The translations under genes were made by a program, and so were the position numbers. This document shows positions 52,143 to 60,191 of a DNA stretch of 64,000 bases, in pieces. The stretch spans positions 35,847 to 99,846 of the forward strand of contig NZ_BMVK01000024.1 of assembly GCF_014650675.1 (NCBI RefSeq), read 5' to 3'. Below the pieces are notes generated by a model, which saw nothing but the letters and a program-made list of their open reading frames with translations, was not told where the DNA came from and ran no database searches. Numbering within the stretch: position 1 is the first letter of the stretch; each line of letters begins with the position of its first letter. The stretch is from Streptomyces anulatus. Lineage in GTDB: Bacteria > Actinomycetota > Actinomycetes > Streptomycetales > Streptomycetaceae.

Positions 52143-53447
52143 CTATCGGGAGCGGGACAGCAGCGCCCCGCCCGCGTACCGCGCCGACTCGCCCAGCTCC
52201 TCCTCGATCCGGATCAGCTGGTTGTACTTGGCCGTGCGGTCGGAGCGGGACAGCGAGCCGGTCTTGATCTGACCGCAGCCCGTCGCGACCGCCAGGTCCG
52301 CGATCGTGGTGTCCTCCGTCTCGCCGGAGCGGTGGGACATCACGGCGCTCCAGCCGGCACGGCGCGCGGTGGCGACCGTGGCGAGGGCTTCGGTCAGGGT
52401 CCCGATCTGGTTGACCTTCACCAGGACCGAGTTGCCGACGCCGGTACGGATCCCCTCGCGCACCTGCGCCTCGTCGGTGCAGAACACGTCGTCGCCGGTG
52501 AGCTGGCAGCGCTGACCGACCCGGGCGGTCAGCTCGCGCCAGCCGTCCATGTCGTCCTCGGCCATCGGGTCCTCGATGGAGACGACCGGGTACGAGTCGA
52601 TCAGCTTGACCAGGTAGTCGACCTGTTCGGAGGGCGTACGGCGCACACCCTCGCCCGCGTACACGTACGTACCGTCGCGGAAGAACTCCGACGAGGCCGG
52701 GTCCATGATGAGGCCGATGTCCTCGCCGGGACGGTACCCGGTGCGTTCGACGGCGCTCATGACGAAGTCGAGCGCCTCCTCGGCCGTGCGCAGCGCGGGC
52801 GCGAAGCCGCCTTCGTCGCCGACGCCGGTGGCGTGTCCGGCGGCGAGCAGGTCACGTCGCAGGGTGTGGAAGATCTCGGAGCCCATGCGAACGGCTTCCG
52901 CGAAGGTCTTCGCGCCCACCGGCGCGATCATGAACTCCTGGAAGTCCAGCGGATTGTCGGCGTGTGCGCCGCCGTTGATGATGTTCATCATCGGCAGCGG
53001 GAGAAGGCGGGCGTCGGCGCCGCCGAGATAGCGGTAGAGCGGCTGGCGGTGGGCCGCCGCAGCGGCTTTCGCGGCGGCGAGGGAGACCCCGAGGATCGCG
53101 TTCGCACCGAGCCGGGACTTGCCGGGCGTGCCGTCGAGCGCGACGAGGGCGGCGTCCAGGCCGGCCTGGTCGTCCGCGTCGCGGCCCACGACCGCGGCGG
53201 CGATCTCGTCGTTGACGTGGGCGACCGCACGGTCGACACCCTTGCCGTGCCACTGCCCGGCGTCGCCGTCGCGCAGTTCCACGGCCTCCCGCGCACCGGT
53301 GGACGCGCCGGACGGGACCGCGGCGCGGCCGAGGGATCCGTCGGCGAGGCGGACGTCGGCCTCGACGGTGGGGTTGCCACGGCTGTCGATGATCCGGCGG
53401 GCGGTGACGGACTGGATGACGGTGGGCTCAACTGCCTTGGGGGCCAT
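52143..53447 (-). CDS. eno: Enolase (probable second paralogue)
   Basis: A 434-residue phosphopyruvate hydratase converting 2-phosphoglycerate to phosphoenolpyruvate. Diagnostic segments are ARRIIDSRGNPTVEADV, VPSGASTG, MMNIINGGAHADNPLDFQEFMI, ATGVGDEGGFAP, SIEDPMAEDD, LVKVNQIGTLTEAL and MSHRSGETEDTTIADLAV with GQIKTGSLSRSDR. All metal-binding and catalytic positions look intact. ATG 53447 follows AAGGACC. Streptomyces have a main glycolytic enolase in another context (near ftsB-like genes); this lone gene opposite a MarR regulator is likely an additional copy. Confidence 0.95.
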   Translation of the reverse strand: MAPKAVEPTVIQSVTARRIIDSRGNPTVEADVRLADGSLGRAAVPSGASTGAREAVELRDGDAGQWHGKGVDRAVAHVNDEIAAAVVGRDADDQAGLDAALVALDGTPGKSRLGANAILGVSLAAAKAAAAAHRQPLYRYLGGADARLLPLPMMNIINGGAHADNPLDFQEFMIAPVGAKTFAEAVRMGSEIFHTLRRDLLAAGHATGVGDEGGFAPALRTAEEALDFVMSAVERTGYRPGEDIGLIMDPASSEFFRDGTYVYAGEGVRRTPSEQVDYLVKLIDSYPVVSIEDPMAEDDMDGWRELTARVGQRCQLTGDDVFCTDEAQVREGIRTGVGNSVLVKVNQIGTLTEALATVATARRAGWSAVMSHRSGETEDTTIADLAVATGCGQIKTGSLSRSDRTAKYNQLIRIEEELGESARYAGGALLSRSR

Positions 53448-53529
53448 GCGAGGTCCTTCCGAAGTCACACGTCGCGGCACTCTTGCGACAACGTCGGCGC
53501 GAGCCGCGACGACATAACTCTACAGCAAG

Positions 53530-53616
53530 GCTGTTCAGATGTGCTGTTCAGAATGGCTGCGTAGCCTTGCTGTTCAGTTGTGCTGTCCAGTTACGCTGTT
53601 CAGTCGCGCTCCGCAG
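53530..53616. repeat. Seven in-phase 13-bp tandem repeats, GCTGTTCAG + 4 variable bases
   Basis: GCTGTTCAG occurs at 53530, 53543, 53569 and 53595, GCTGTCCAG at 53582, and degenerate copies GCTGCGTAG at 53556 and GCTCCGCAG at 53608, every one exactly 13 bases from the next. The 4-base spacers vary. The block fills the promoter region between divergent eno and marR genes. Confidence 0.8.
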
Positions 53617-53660
53617 GCCGCCTGCGGGGACCCGCCGACGATCACGGGTTAAAGTGCCCT

Positions 53661-54083
53661 ATGCCCACCCCGGAGCCCGCCACCGTCGCCGCCGATCTGC
53701 GCGTCGCCATGGGCAAACTCGCGCGGCGCGTGAAGCAGGAGGACCGGATCCCGCACGGTCAGGTCGCCGTTCTGGGCGTCCTCGACCGGGACGGGGCCAT
53801 GACCACCAGCGATCTCGCGGCGGACCAGCGTGTGCGCCCCCAGTCGATGGCCCGCGCGGTCGGACTCCTCATGGACCAGGGCCTCGTCGTCCGCCGGGCG
53901 CACCCGACGGACGGCCGCAAGTCCCTCGTCGACCTCTCCGACGTGGGACGGGCCGCGCTGGAGGCCGAGCGCGACCGCCGCGCCGACTGGCTCGCCCGGG
54001 CCATCGACCTCGAACTCGACGAGGACGAGCAGGAGACGCTCGCGCGCAGCGCCGCCCTGATGGAACGGCTCGCCGCGTACTAG
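53661..54083 (+). CDS. MarR-family transcriptional regulator
   Basis: A 140-residue winged-helix protein. The DNA-binding region is MTTSDLAADQRVRPQSMARAVGLLMDQGLVVRRAHPTDGRKSLVDLSDVGRAAL. An N-terminal helix pair and the C-terminal dimerisation helix (DEDEQETLARSAALMERLA) complete the fold. ATG 53661 is chosen because similarity begins there; no clear ribosome site is seen. It is divergent from enolase across the 13-bp repeat block, which may be its binding region. Its stop is followed at once by a junction to lower-GC DNA. Confidence 0.87.
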   Translation: MPTPEPATVAADLRVAMGKLARRVKQEDRIPHGQVAVLGVLDRDGAMTTSDLAADQRVRPQSMARAVGLLMDQGLVVRRAHPTDGRKSLVDLSDVGRAALEAERDRRADWLARAIDLELDEDEQETLARSAALMERLAAY

Positions 54084-54109
54084 GTTCTGTCGTCAAATGT
54101 CACGCCCAC

Positions 54110-54658
54110 ATGCCTCTGACTCCGACGAAGGTGAAGTACTACAGCCAGGTCAACGACGTAATGCAGCCCTATATGGCTCAGAACTGGATGCTGTTTGCCC
54201 CGGACCCGCTCTCGGACGAGCGCGGAATTCTGTCCCGTGCCCGATGCGCCGACGGCGCGGTGACCGATTTCTATGATGTCACCGGCCCGCACGTTCAAAA
54301 GGTCCAGGGCGACCGCTTCTTCCCGCCACGTATAAACCGGCTGGTCAGTGGGGCCGTTATGCAGCTGGACAGCAGTGACCCGGTCCTCCAGCGGCTGCGC
54401 GACACCGAAAAGGAAGCGAAGAAGAAGCAGCTCCCGCTCCTGCCGTACGAGAAGACGTCCCGGGAACAAGCTGAAAGGTTCCTGAGCCGGTACTCCCTGA
54501 CACAGATGCCGGGTGTGCGCGCCGGCCGTCCAGCTGCCGTACAGGTGCGTGTCTACGTGCATGAGCTGCCGCCGTGGTCCCAACGGAAGAACGAATCCGC
54601 CAAGGGGTCTACCAAATATCAGGACCTGTCCTGGAGAGAGTTTGGAACTCTCACATGA
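54110..54658 (+). pseudogene. DUF5819 family gene lacking its N-terminal membrane helix
   Basis: The 182-residue frame starts MPLTPTKVKYYSQVNDVMQPYMAQNWMLFAPDP, the middle of the DUF5819 pattern (xNWxLFAPxP), and ends with VQVRVYVHELPPWSQ...SWREF, the normal family C-terminus. Family members normally begin with a transmembrane helix some 40 residues earlier. Here that part is missing and the upstream sequence is the 3' end of marR. No ribosome site precedes ATG 54110. The frame is otherwise intact and overlaps the HTTM gene by ATGA. It is probably 5'-truncated by the event that joined the region, though a soluble product is possible. Confidence 0.65.
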
Positions 54659-55671
54659 GGAGGATCCTCACAAAGATCGACGGGTGGTCGTCGAGTCCGG
54701 TCAGTGTGGTTGGCGCATCGGGCACCCGGGTTCTTCTCGGCTTCGTCGGCCTCATGTACTACATCAGTCAGTACGGTGACCGCGCATTCCTGTTCGGCCC
54801 CGCTAGTATTCTGCCATGGCAGGAATTCACTGACCGAGTCGCGGAGAACGGCTCCTTCAGTCTTTACGCCGTCAGTTCTTCCGAAGCCTGGTTCCAGATC
54901 GTATTCCATCTGGGACTCATCGCCGCACTTCTGGTCATGCTCGGGGTGGGGGGACGGCTAGGCCTGGCCATCCACTGGGTTTTCCTGTGGTCAATATATG
55001 AGCGCCAGACGGTCCTGCTGGATGGCGGGGACAACCTTGCCTACCTCGTCATCCCTATGCTCCTTCTGACACGCTGCTACGACCGCTTCTCTTTTCCCAG
55101 TGGGATAGGTGCGAAGATGGTAAACCGCCTGCCCGGCCAGATTCGTGCGACAGCGACGCCGCTGCACAATCTCGGCGTACTCGCCATCGCACTCCAAATA
55201 TGCCTAGTATACGTGGTCAGCGGCCTCTACAAGGTCCAAGGGAAAATGTGGCAGGACGGCACCGCCCTCTTCTATGTCCTCAGGGTTCCGGAGTTCAGCT
55301 TCCCCTCACTGTCGCACCTCGTGTATGAGAACGACTTTCTGGTCTTCTCCGGGACCTACGTAACGGTGCTCTTCCTCGTCTACTTTCCACTGGGAATACT
55401 GGTGCCTGCCCTACGGCCGTGGGCTGCGGTCATGTCTATCGGGTTCCACCTCGGTATCGGATTACTCATGGGGCTGACCGGCTTCGCTCTGACCATGGTG
55501 GCCTGCGATCTGATTTTCCTGAGCAGAGGGCTTGAGGAGGCCGTCGCCTATGGGGCCGGGCGGCTCCAGAAAGCCCGCTCCCACAGGCTCGAACAGTCGT
55601 CGGCTGGCGGAAATCCCGGGAGCGGAGAATACCCCTCCCCGGAGCCTGTCGCGTCTGGGAAAGCGGGGTAG
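54655..55671 (+). CDS. HTTM-domain membrane protein (vitamin K-dependent carboxylase-related)
   Basis: A 338-residue membrane protein with about 7-8 helices and the horizontally transferred transmembrane (HTTM) pattern: RVLLGFVGLMYYISQYGDRAFLFGP near the N-terminus, FHLGLIAALLVMLGVGGRLGLAIHWVFLWSIYERQTVLLDGGDNLAYLVIPMLLLTRCYDRF, and VYVVSGLYKVQGKMWQDGTALFYVLRVPEF. It lacks the large lumenal domain of true gamma-carboxylases. It typically occurs with DUF5819 and DCC proteins, as here. Codon use is less GC-biased than neighbours (ATA, AGT and TAT are frequent), suggesting transfer. It starts by ATGA overlap. Confidence 0.88.
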   Translation: MRRILTKIDGWSSSPVSVVGASGTRVLLGFVGLMYYISQYGDRAFLFGPASILPWQEFTDRVAENGSFSLYAVSSSEAWFQIVFHLGLIAALLVMLGVGGRLGLAIHWVFLWSIYERQTVLLDGGDNLAYLVIPMLLLTRCYDRFSFPSGIGAKMVNRLPGQIRATATPLHNLGVLAIALQICLVYVVSGLYKVQGKMWQDGTALFYVLRVPEFSFPSLSHLVYENDFLVFSGTYVTVLFLVYFPLGILVPALRPWAAVMSIGFHLGIGLLMGLTGFALTMVACDLIFLSRGLEEAVAYGAGRLQKARSHRLEQSSAGGNPGSGEYPSPEPVASGKAG

Positions 55672-55915
55672 CCAACTGCCTGGCGCCTGAGAACCCGCCT
55701 TGGGCGCCCCGCTGGCCTGTGGTGGCCAGAATGAGGTCACGCGGTCATGCGGGCTGCTTAGTGTCGGTCCACAGCGTGGGACCGAACGTTGGTTCACCTT
55801 ACCGCCGAGCGACTCCGGTCGGCGAGGAGGAGCCACCGGCGTTCGGTCTCATCGGACGGCGATCCACCGCCACGATGACACACCCGCGTCCGTGACCGAG
55901 AAACGGAGTTGAAGA

Positions 55916-56467
55916 ATGGAAACGCCATTGCCCCAGGACGGCGGGCCCAACCGGCAAGGGTGCATGATCGGCCTGTTCTGGATAGAACAGGACAGAGTGT
56001 GCCTGGGCTCGCCTCCGACGGAGGAGGACCCCGGTGTATTCCTCTTCCCGGCCCGGCTCTCGATCGGTGAAGGCGTCCAGCAACAAGCGTGGCCCTGGAC
56101 CGATATTGCAGACTTGCAAGTCCTGGATGTTCCGGTCCGTTCATCTGCCGCCCGGTGGGCGACCCGAGTGACGAGCGTCGTCGCCGCAGCACTGAACGCC
56201 TGGGGCCCCGGCGGCCCGTCGATGATGACCGCAGTGGTGTGCGCCCGGGACGAACAGCGCGTCGAAACGCCGGTTTTCTCAGGCGCGGCCACCGCGTACA
56301 CCCAGCGAGAGGTCGACCTCTCGCTCGGTCTGCTCTCCCACTTCGTGCGGGGCAGCGCCACACCAGCCCTGCTGACGCAGTGGTGGCAGGACAATCAGCC
56401 GTCCGACGTCCTGCACTCGCATGAGCGCGAAGCAGTCCTCGAAGACTGGATGTCACCCTTGATGTGA
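55916..56467 (+). CDS. Hypothetical protein
   Basis: A 183-residue protein of unknown function. The N-terminal half is a beta-rich segment (GLFWIEQDRVCLGSPPTEEDPGVFLFPARL), then WPWTDIADLQVLDVPVRS, and a C-terminal helical part (TQREVDLSLGLLSHFVRG, LLTQWWQDN). The middle resembles pleckstrin-like short domains seen in actinobacterial membrane-associated proteins. There are no catalytic motifs or signal peptide. ATG 55916 has GGAG seven bases upstream. It lies between HTTM and DCC genes and may be part of the same unit. Confidence 0.7.
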   Translation: METPLPQDGGPNRQGCMIGLFWIEQDRVCLGSPPTEEDPGVFLFPARLSIGEGVQQQAWPWTDIADLQVLDVPVRSSAARWATRVTSVVAAALNAWGPGGPSMMTAVVCARDEQRVETPVFSGAATAYTQREVDLSLGLLSHFVRGSATPALLTQWWQDNQPSDVLHSHEREAVLEDWMSPLM

Positions 56468-56528
56468 GGCCCACGTACCCGCCGGCGCTTCCACACCCCG
56501 AGAACGGCCCAGCGATGAAGGGCACGTC

Positions 56529-56933
56529 ATGAACACCGCGACCAGTGACGCAGAAGGACGCACCGTGCTCGCCTTCGACGGTGACTGCGGCTTCTGCCAG
56601 GCCACTGTCCGGCAGATCCAGCTGCGGGCCAACCCCCGCACAGCGGCGGTCGCCTGGCAGATGCTTCCACCAAAGCTGACCGAACCGCACCTGGAACGCC
56701 TGGACCGGGAAGTTCTCCTCTTCGACGGAGACCGAGTAAGCGCCGGCGGGGTCGCCGCCCTGGCCGGTCTTCTCGCATCTTCCCCAGCCCGCGTCTACCG
56801 GGGCGTCGGACGGTTCCTGCGGCTCCCCCTGATCCGCCCGGCGGCGAACCTGATCTACCGGTGGGTGGCCAGGAACCGGCAGCGGATGCCGGGCGGTACA
56901 GCAGCCTGCGCCGTGCCCCGCCCCCACAACTGA
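56529..56933 (+). CDS. DCC-family thiol-disulfide oxidoreductase-like protein (DUF393)
   Basis: A 134-residue thioredoxin-like protein. The defining motif FDGDCGFCQATV sits near residue 19, followed by LLFDGDRVSAGGVAALAGLLA and a C-terminal YRWVARNRQRMPGG. DCC proteins have a C-x2-C pair and are often encoded next to HTTM proteins, as here with one gene between. The function is unknown but probably redox-linked. Confidence 0.88.
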   Translation: MNTATSDAEGRTVLAFDGDCGFCQATVRQIQLRANPRTAAVAWQMLPPKLTEPHLERLDREVLLFDGDRVSAGGVAALAGLLASSPARVYRGVGRFLRLPLIRPAANLIYRWVARNRQRMPGGTAACAVPRPHN

Positions 56934-56949
56934 AAGCACAAGCACCCCC

Positions 56950-57795
56950 ATGCCCCAAGTGCCCCTCTGCATACTCAGCAGTTCCCACGCGCCGCAGGCC
57001 AGCCACGGCCACGACCTCGACCGTTTCGTCCAGATCGGCTCACTCACCAAGCCACTGACCGGAACCCTCCTCGTCCAGCTGGCCTCCACCGGAACCCTCC
57101 AGCTGGACGACCCCCTCGAACAGTTCCTTCCCGCCCCCGCCGGGACCGGCATCACCCTGAGACACCTCGCGGAACACACCGCGGCCCTGCCCCGCATCCC
57201 ACCCCACCTACGCAGAACCGACCCCTACGCCGACTTCGACGCCGGAGCCCTGGACTCAGTAGTACGGAACCTCGACTCCTTCACCACAGGCAGCCCCGGC
57301 CGGGAAGCGGAGTACTCCAACCTCGGCTACGCCCTCCTGGGCGCCGCCCTCGCCTCGGCAGCGCGGGCGGAGTACGAGGAACTGCTCCATGAGCATGTGC
57401 TCGCGCCCCTGGGCCTCACCGCGATCACCTCGAACCCACCACCGGGCAACCAACTGGCTGGACGCGGCTTCCTGGGCCGACGCTTACGCCCCTGGACCAT
57501 GAGCGGCGCGATCCTCCCGGCAGGAGGGCTATGGGCCACCCCTCGTGATACCGCTCACCTCGTCACCAGGCTGCTCGTCGAACGACGCCTGGGTGAACCG
57601 GCGCCATCCTGGCAGACGACCGGACGGCTCCGCTGGCACGACGGTGCCACCCGAGGCGCCTCCGTCTTCGCGGGTGCCATGGACGACGGCACCTGGGTCA
57701 TGGTCCACCGCCTGTCTGGACACGCACTGCCAACGGAAGAGACGGCCGCCCGGGTCCTGAGAGACGCTGTGACTGGATCGGCTGGCGAAACCTGA
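56950..57795 (+). CDS. Serine hydrolase of the beta-lactamase/class C family
   Basis: A 281-residue protein with the SxxK motif in IGSLTKPLTGTLL (about residue 35), YSNLGYALLGAAL (YxN) and a later small-residue segment in place of KTG. It lacks a signal peptide and the N-terminal strand region is short, so it could be an intracellular esterase/peptidase-like hydrolase or a slightly shortened family member. It starts 16 bases after the DCC gene without a strong ribosome site, suggesting coupling. Confidence 0.83.
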   Translation: MPQVPLCILSSSHAPQASHGHDLDRFVQIGSLTKPLTGTLLVQLASTGTLQLDDPLEQFLPAPAGTGITLRHLAEHTAALPRIPPHLRRTDPYADFDAGALDSVVRNLDSFTTGSPGREAEYSNLGYALLGAALASAARAEYEELLHEHVLAPLGLTAITSNPPPGNQLAGRGFLGRRLRPWTMSGAILPAGGLWATPRDTAHLVTRLLVERRLGEPAPSWQTTGRLRWHDGATRGASVFAGAMDDGTWVMVHRLSGHALPTEETAARVLRDAVTGSAGET

Positions 57796-57900
57796 ACCGC
57801 GCCCACTTCCCAGGCCCGGGACCGAGGGGTCCGGTACGTACGACGCAGCCCCCGACCAGTGTGCGGACGGAGGCTGCCGGGCCTATTGAGTCCGGGCGGG

Positions 57901-58575
57901 TCAGTAGTTCCCGTTGGAGAGGAGCTCGCCGTCCTTGTCGTAAATCGTGACGAGGCCGTTCTCGGAGTCCTTCCAGTCGGCGAACGCCGACGCGAGGAGC
58001 TTTCCGTCACCCTGGTGCGGGCCCATCATGCCGCCCGGGTAGTCGGTGTAGACGTCGGCGGCGTCGAGAATGCCATTGTCGCTATCGGCACCCTGCACCT
58101 TCACAATGTGCTTGGCGGCGGCCTTCTCCGCGGCGGTGCCGTTCTCGTTGATGAACGCCTTGAACTCGTCGGCCTGCGACAGCTTCTTCGGGACGGGCTT
58201 GTCCTCCGAGGCGGGCTTCTCGGCCTCGTTGTCCTTGGCCGGTGCGGCGGGCTTCGCGTCAGCCTTGTCGGGGGCGGCCGCGACTGTGTCGGCCTTGGTG
58301 TCGGCCGAGTCGTCGCCGCCGCCGGCTGCGATCCCGATGACGATGAGGAACGCGAACACACCGCCGACGATGGTGAGGACCTTGTGACGGGCGACCCACG
58401 ACTGCTTGGGCGGGGGGACGGGCCCGCCGGGGAAACCGCCGGGTGCCCCCTGGTGCGGCTGCTGACCCCACCCGGGCTGGGGCTGGCCAGGCTGGGCGCC
58501 CTGCCACTGGGGCGGTCCCTGGTAGGGGCCTTGGGGCTGCTCGGGCTGGGGCTGGCCGTACGGGGGCTGGGTCAC
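57901..58575 (-). CDS. Membrane protein with Pro/Gln-rich N-terminus and extracellular C-terminal domain
   Basis: A 224-residue protein. Residues 1-57 are a Pro/Gln/Gly-rich cytosolic tail (PYGQPQPEQPQGPYQGPPQW). One membrane helix follows (VLTIVGGVFAFLIVIGIAAG), then an Ala/Lys/Asp-rich spacer, and a roughly 100-residue outer domain starting SQADEFKAFINENGTAAEKAAAKHIVKVQG. This layout is common in Streptomyces exported proteins of unknown function. It is transcribed leftward, convergent with the hydrolase gene. Confidence 0.78.
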   Translation of the reverse strand: MTQPPYGQPQPEQPQGPYQGPPQWQGAQPGQPQPGWGQQPHQGAPGGFPGGPVPPPKQSWVARHKVLTIVGGVFAFLIVIGIAAGGGDDSADTKADTVAAAPDKADAKPAAPAKDNEAEKPASEDKPVPKKLSQADEFKAFINENGTAAEKAAAKHIVKVQGADSDNGILDAADVYTDYPGGMMGPHQGDGKLLASAFADWKDSENGLVTIYDKDGELLSNGNY

Positions 58576-58665
58576 AGTGACTCCTGGTGGGGTGTGCGGG
58601 ATGCGGTGATGTGGTGCGGGGCGGTCCGTCGCCGGGCCGAAAAGGGGGCGGATGCGGTGCGCACC

Positions 58666-59292
58666 TCAGTCGCCCAGCGATCCGGAGAACGACCCGGACT
58701 TCGCTTCCTCCGCAGGCAGATGGAGCTTCCCCCGGTGGGAGACCTCTACCTGGTAGAAGTCCTCGCCGGCCGGCACGTCCTCGACGGACACGTCGTACGT
58801 GCACGACCCCGCCGCCTCGTCGAACTCGGACAGGATCAGGGCGCTAGTCGCGATGACAGTTCCTGCCGCGTCGTACACGGTGACGGAGGTACCGAGCTGA
58901 ATGTCGCTGTACCCGCCGCTGCCCTCGCAGCCGCCGATGCCGTCGCTGACTGCCTCTTCGGTGAGAGTGAACTCGCCTTCGAGGGTGAACGTCCCGTCGG
59001 CTTCAGCTTCGGTGTTGACGGTGTCCGCAGCCGGGCTTCCGGTTGCGGCTTTGTCGTTGCTGCTGTCGCCGCCGTTCGAGCTGGTGGTGTACCAGGTTCC
59101 GCCGACAATCGCCGCACCGGCTGCTGCGCCGACAAGGAGCGTGGCCAGGGTCCTGCGCCAGGACGTCTTCGTGGAAACCGCGGGGGCCGCAACAGGCTCG
59201 GTTGCGGGGGGTATGTCCGGCATCGGTGGGGTGGCACTGTCCTCGGCGGGCTGTTTCGGGCCGTTGTCCGGGGCGGTTTGAGGGTCGGTCAT
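58666..59292 (-). CDS. Hypothetical single-helix membrane protein
   Basis: A 208-residue protein with a Pro-rich N-terminus, the membrane helix TLATLLVGAAAGAAIVGGTWY (about 49-69), a Ser/Asn/Asp-rich spacer and a beta-rich outer domain with two Cys (GGCEGSGGYSDIQLGTSVTVYDAAGTVIATS, SCTYDVSVEDVPAG). ATG 59292 is taken as the start, since the longer frame has no plausible membrane-protein N-terminus. It lies upstream of the Pro/Gln-rich protein gene in the same direction, and the two may form an operon. The function is unknown. Confidence 0.75.
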   Translation of the reverse strand: MTDPQTAPDNGPKQPAEDSATPPMPDIPPATEPVAAPAVSTKTSWRRTLATLLVGAAAGAAIVGGTWYTTSSNGGDSSNDKAATGSPAADTVNTEAEADGTFTLEGEFTLTEEAVSDGIGGCEGSGGYSDIQLGTSVTVYDAAGTVIATSALILSEFDEAAGSCTYDVSVEDVPAGEDFYQVEVSHRGKLHLPAEEAKSGSFSGSLGD

Positions 59293-59440
59293 GCATGCCT
59301 GCCTGTCGCGGGAGCTGCCGGGCGGTGGGGACACGACGGCATGTGGGTGTTGTGTGTGACAGATGTGAAGCTCGGATGGTTGCATCCGGTGGGGGTGATT
59401 CCTTTTCACCGGCGGCCAGTTCGAGGTGCAATGGTGAGGA

Positions 59441-59590
59441 TCAGGCCGGTGAGACCGACGAGAGTGTCCAGGTGGGCGAGCTGCTCGAGCTGGCCAGGCG
59501 TCCGAACGGTGGCGGCGAAAGTGGCGAGAAGTAGCAGGCCGGGCACGTGTGCGGGGTCGAGTTCTGGCCGGTGGGGTGGTTCTCGGTCAT
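59441..59590 (-). CDS. Possible small protein, 49 aa
   Basis: ATG 59590 overlaps (ATGA) the stop of a 23-residue ORF (59587-59658) whose own ATG overlaps (TGATG) the stop of the 131-residue gene at 59658, and GGAAGG lies eight bases upstream. The product MTENHPTGQNSTPHTCPACY ends in a Ser-rich tail. A different frame in the same stretch (GTG 59546 to stop 59406) encodes a more protein-like hydrophobic sequence, GLLLLATFAATVRTPGQLEQL, so a frameshift joining the two is possible. Confidence 0.3.
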   Translation of the reverse strand: MTENHPTGQNSTPHTCPACYFSPLSPPPFGRLASSSSSPTWTLSSVSPA

Positions 59591-59657
59591 GATGCGGGCC
59601 TTCCGGGGCGTGGTGGATGGTGCTGGTGGACGATGGGGCCTGATCCGGCGGCGTACA

Positions 59658-60053
59658 TCAGGGCGGTGAGGTGATCCACTCCCGGCGGGCGTAGGCGCGG
59701 ACCGCGTCCCGCTGGCTGTCAGTGCAGCCGTTCTCCAGCCGGGCGGGGAGGTCGCCGGTCGTGCTGGTCTCGTGCTGATGGTCGTGGTGGACGACCTGGT
59801 CGGCGACGTCCGAGGCGTCGGTGCGCAGTTCCACGTCCGTCGGGACCGGGGTGCTGGTCTCCTGGTAGGGGCGGGGCAGGTAGCTGCCGTGTCCGTGGCA
59901 CAGGGCGAGCGCGTCCAGGACGACTGCTGTCTCCAGGAGGTTGTCGCGGCACTCCCGCGCGACGCTGGCGACGTGGGAGTCGACGAGGTCCTGGCGGTCG
60001 GCATTGTGCGCGGCCGCGAGGCCCCGGCGGTCCATGACGTGCATGTACAGCAC
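59658..60053 (-). CDS. Hypothetical protein, possibly N-terminally incomplete
   Basis: A 131-residue protein with a convincing helical segment (DLVDSHVASVARECRDNLLETAVVLDALALCHGHGSYLPRP) and a C-terminal DSQRDAVRAYARREW. The open frame and protein-like sequence continue upstream of GTG 60053 (VYGEHLVRIGQLIPAV) for about 29 codons to a stop without an ATG, GTG or TTG, so the true start may have been lost. The function is unknown; it lies in a degenerate accessory region. Confidence 0.5.
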   Translation of the reverse strand: MLYMHVMDRRGLAAAHNADRQDLVDSHVASVARECRDNLLETAVVLDALALCHGHGSYLPRPYQETSTPVPTDVELRTDASDVADQVVHHDHQHETSTTGDLPARLENGCTDSQRDAVRAYARREWITSPP

Positions 60054-60191
60054 GGCCGGGATGAGTTGGCCGATACGGACCAGGTGCTCACCGTAGACCC
60101 CTGGACCGCCCGGCTGGTCGTCCAGCCCGGCAACGGCTCGTCAGGAGTAGGCCGATGCGTGGTCGTCCCGCTGCTCTCTCCTTCTCTGGGC

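Noticed and set aside
54084..54110. A possible IS end (GTTCTGTCGTCAAATG) at the DUF5819 junction.
   Set aside because: No matching inverted copy was found downstream in the window and no transposase gene is present, so it cannot be called an insertion sequence.
55700..55912. 70-codon plus-strand ORF between the HTTM and hypothetical genes.
   Set aside because: There is no ribosome site, the translation is composition-biased and the end overlaps the ribosome site region of the next gene. It is treated as non-coding.
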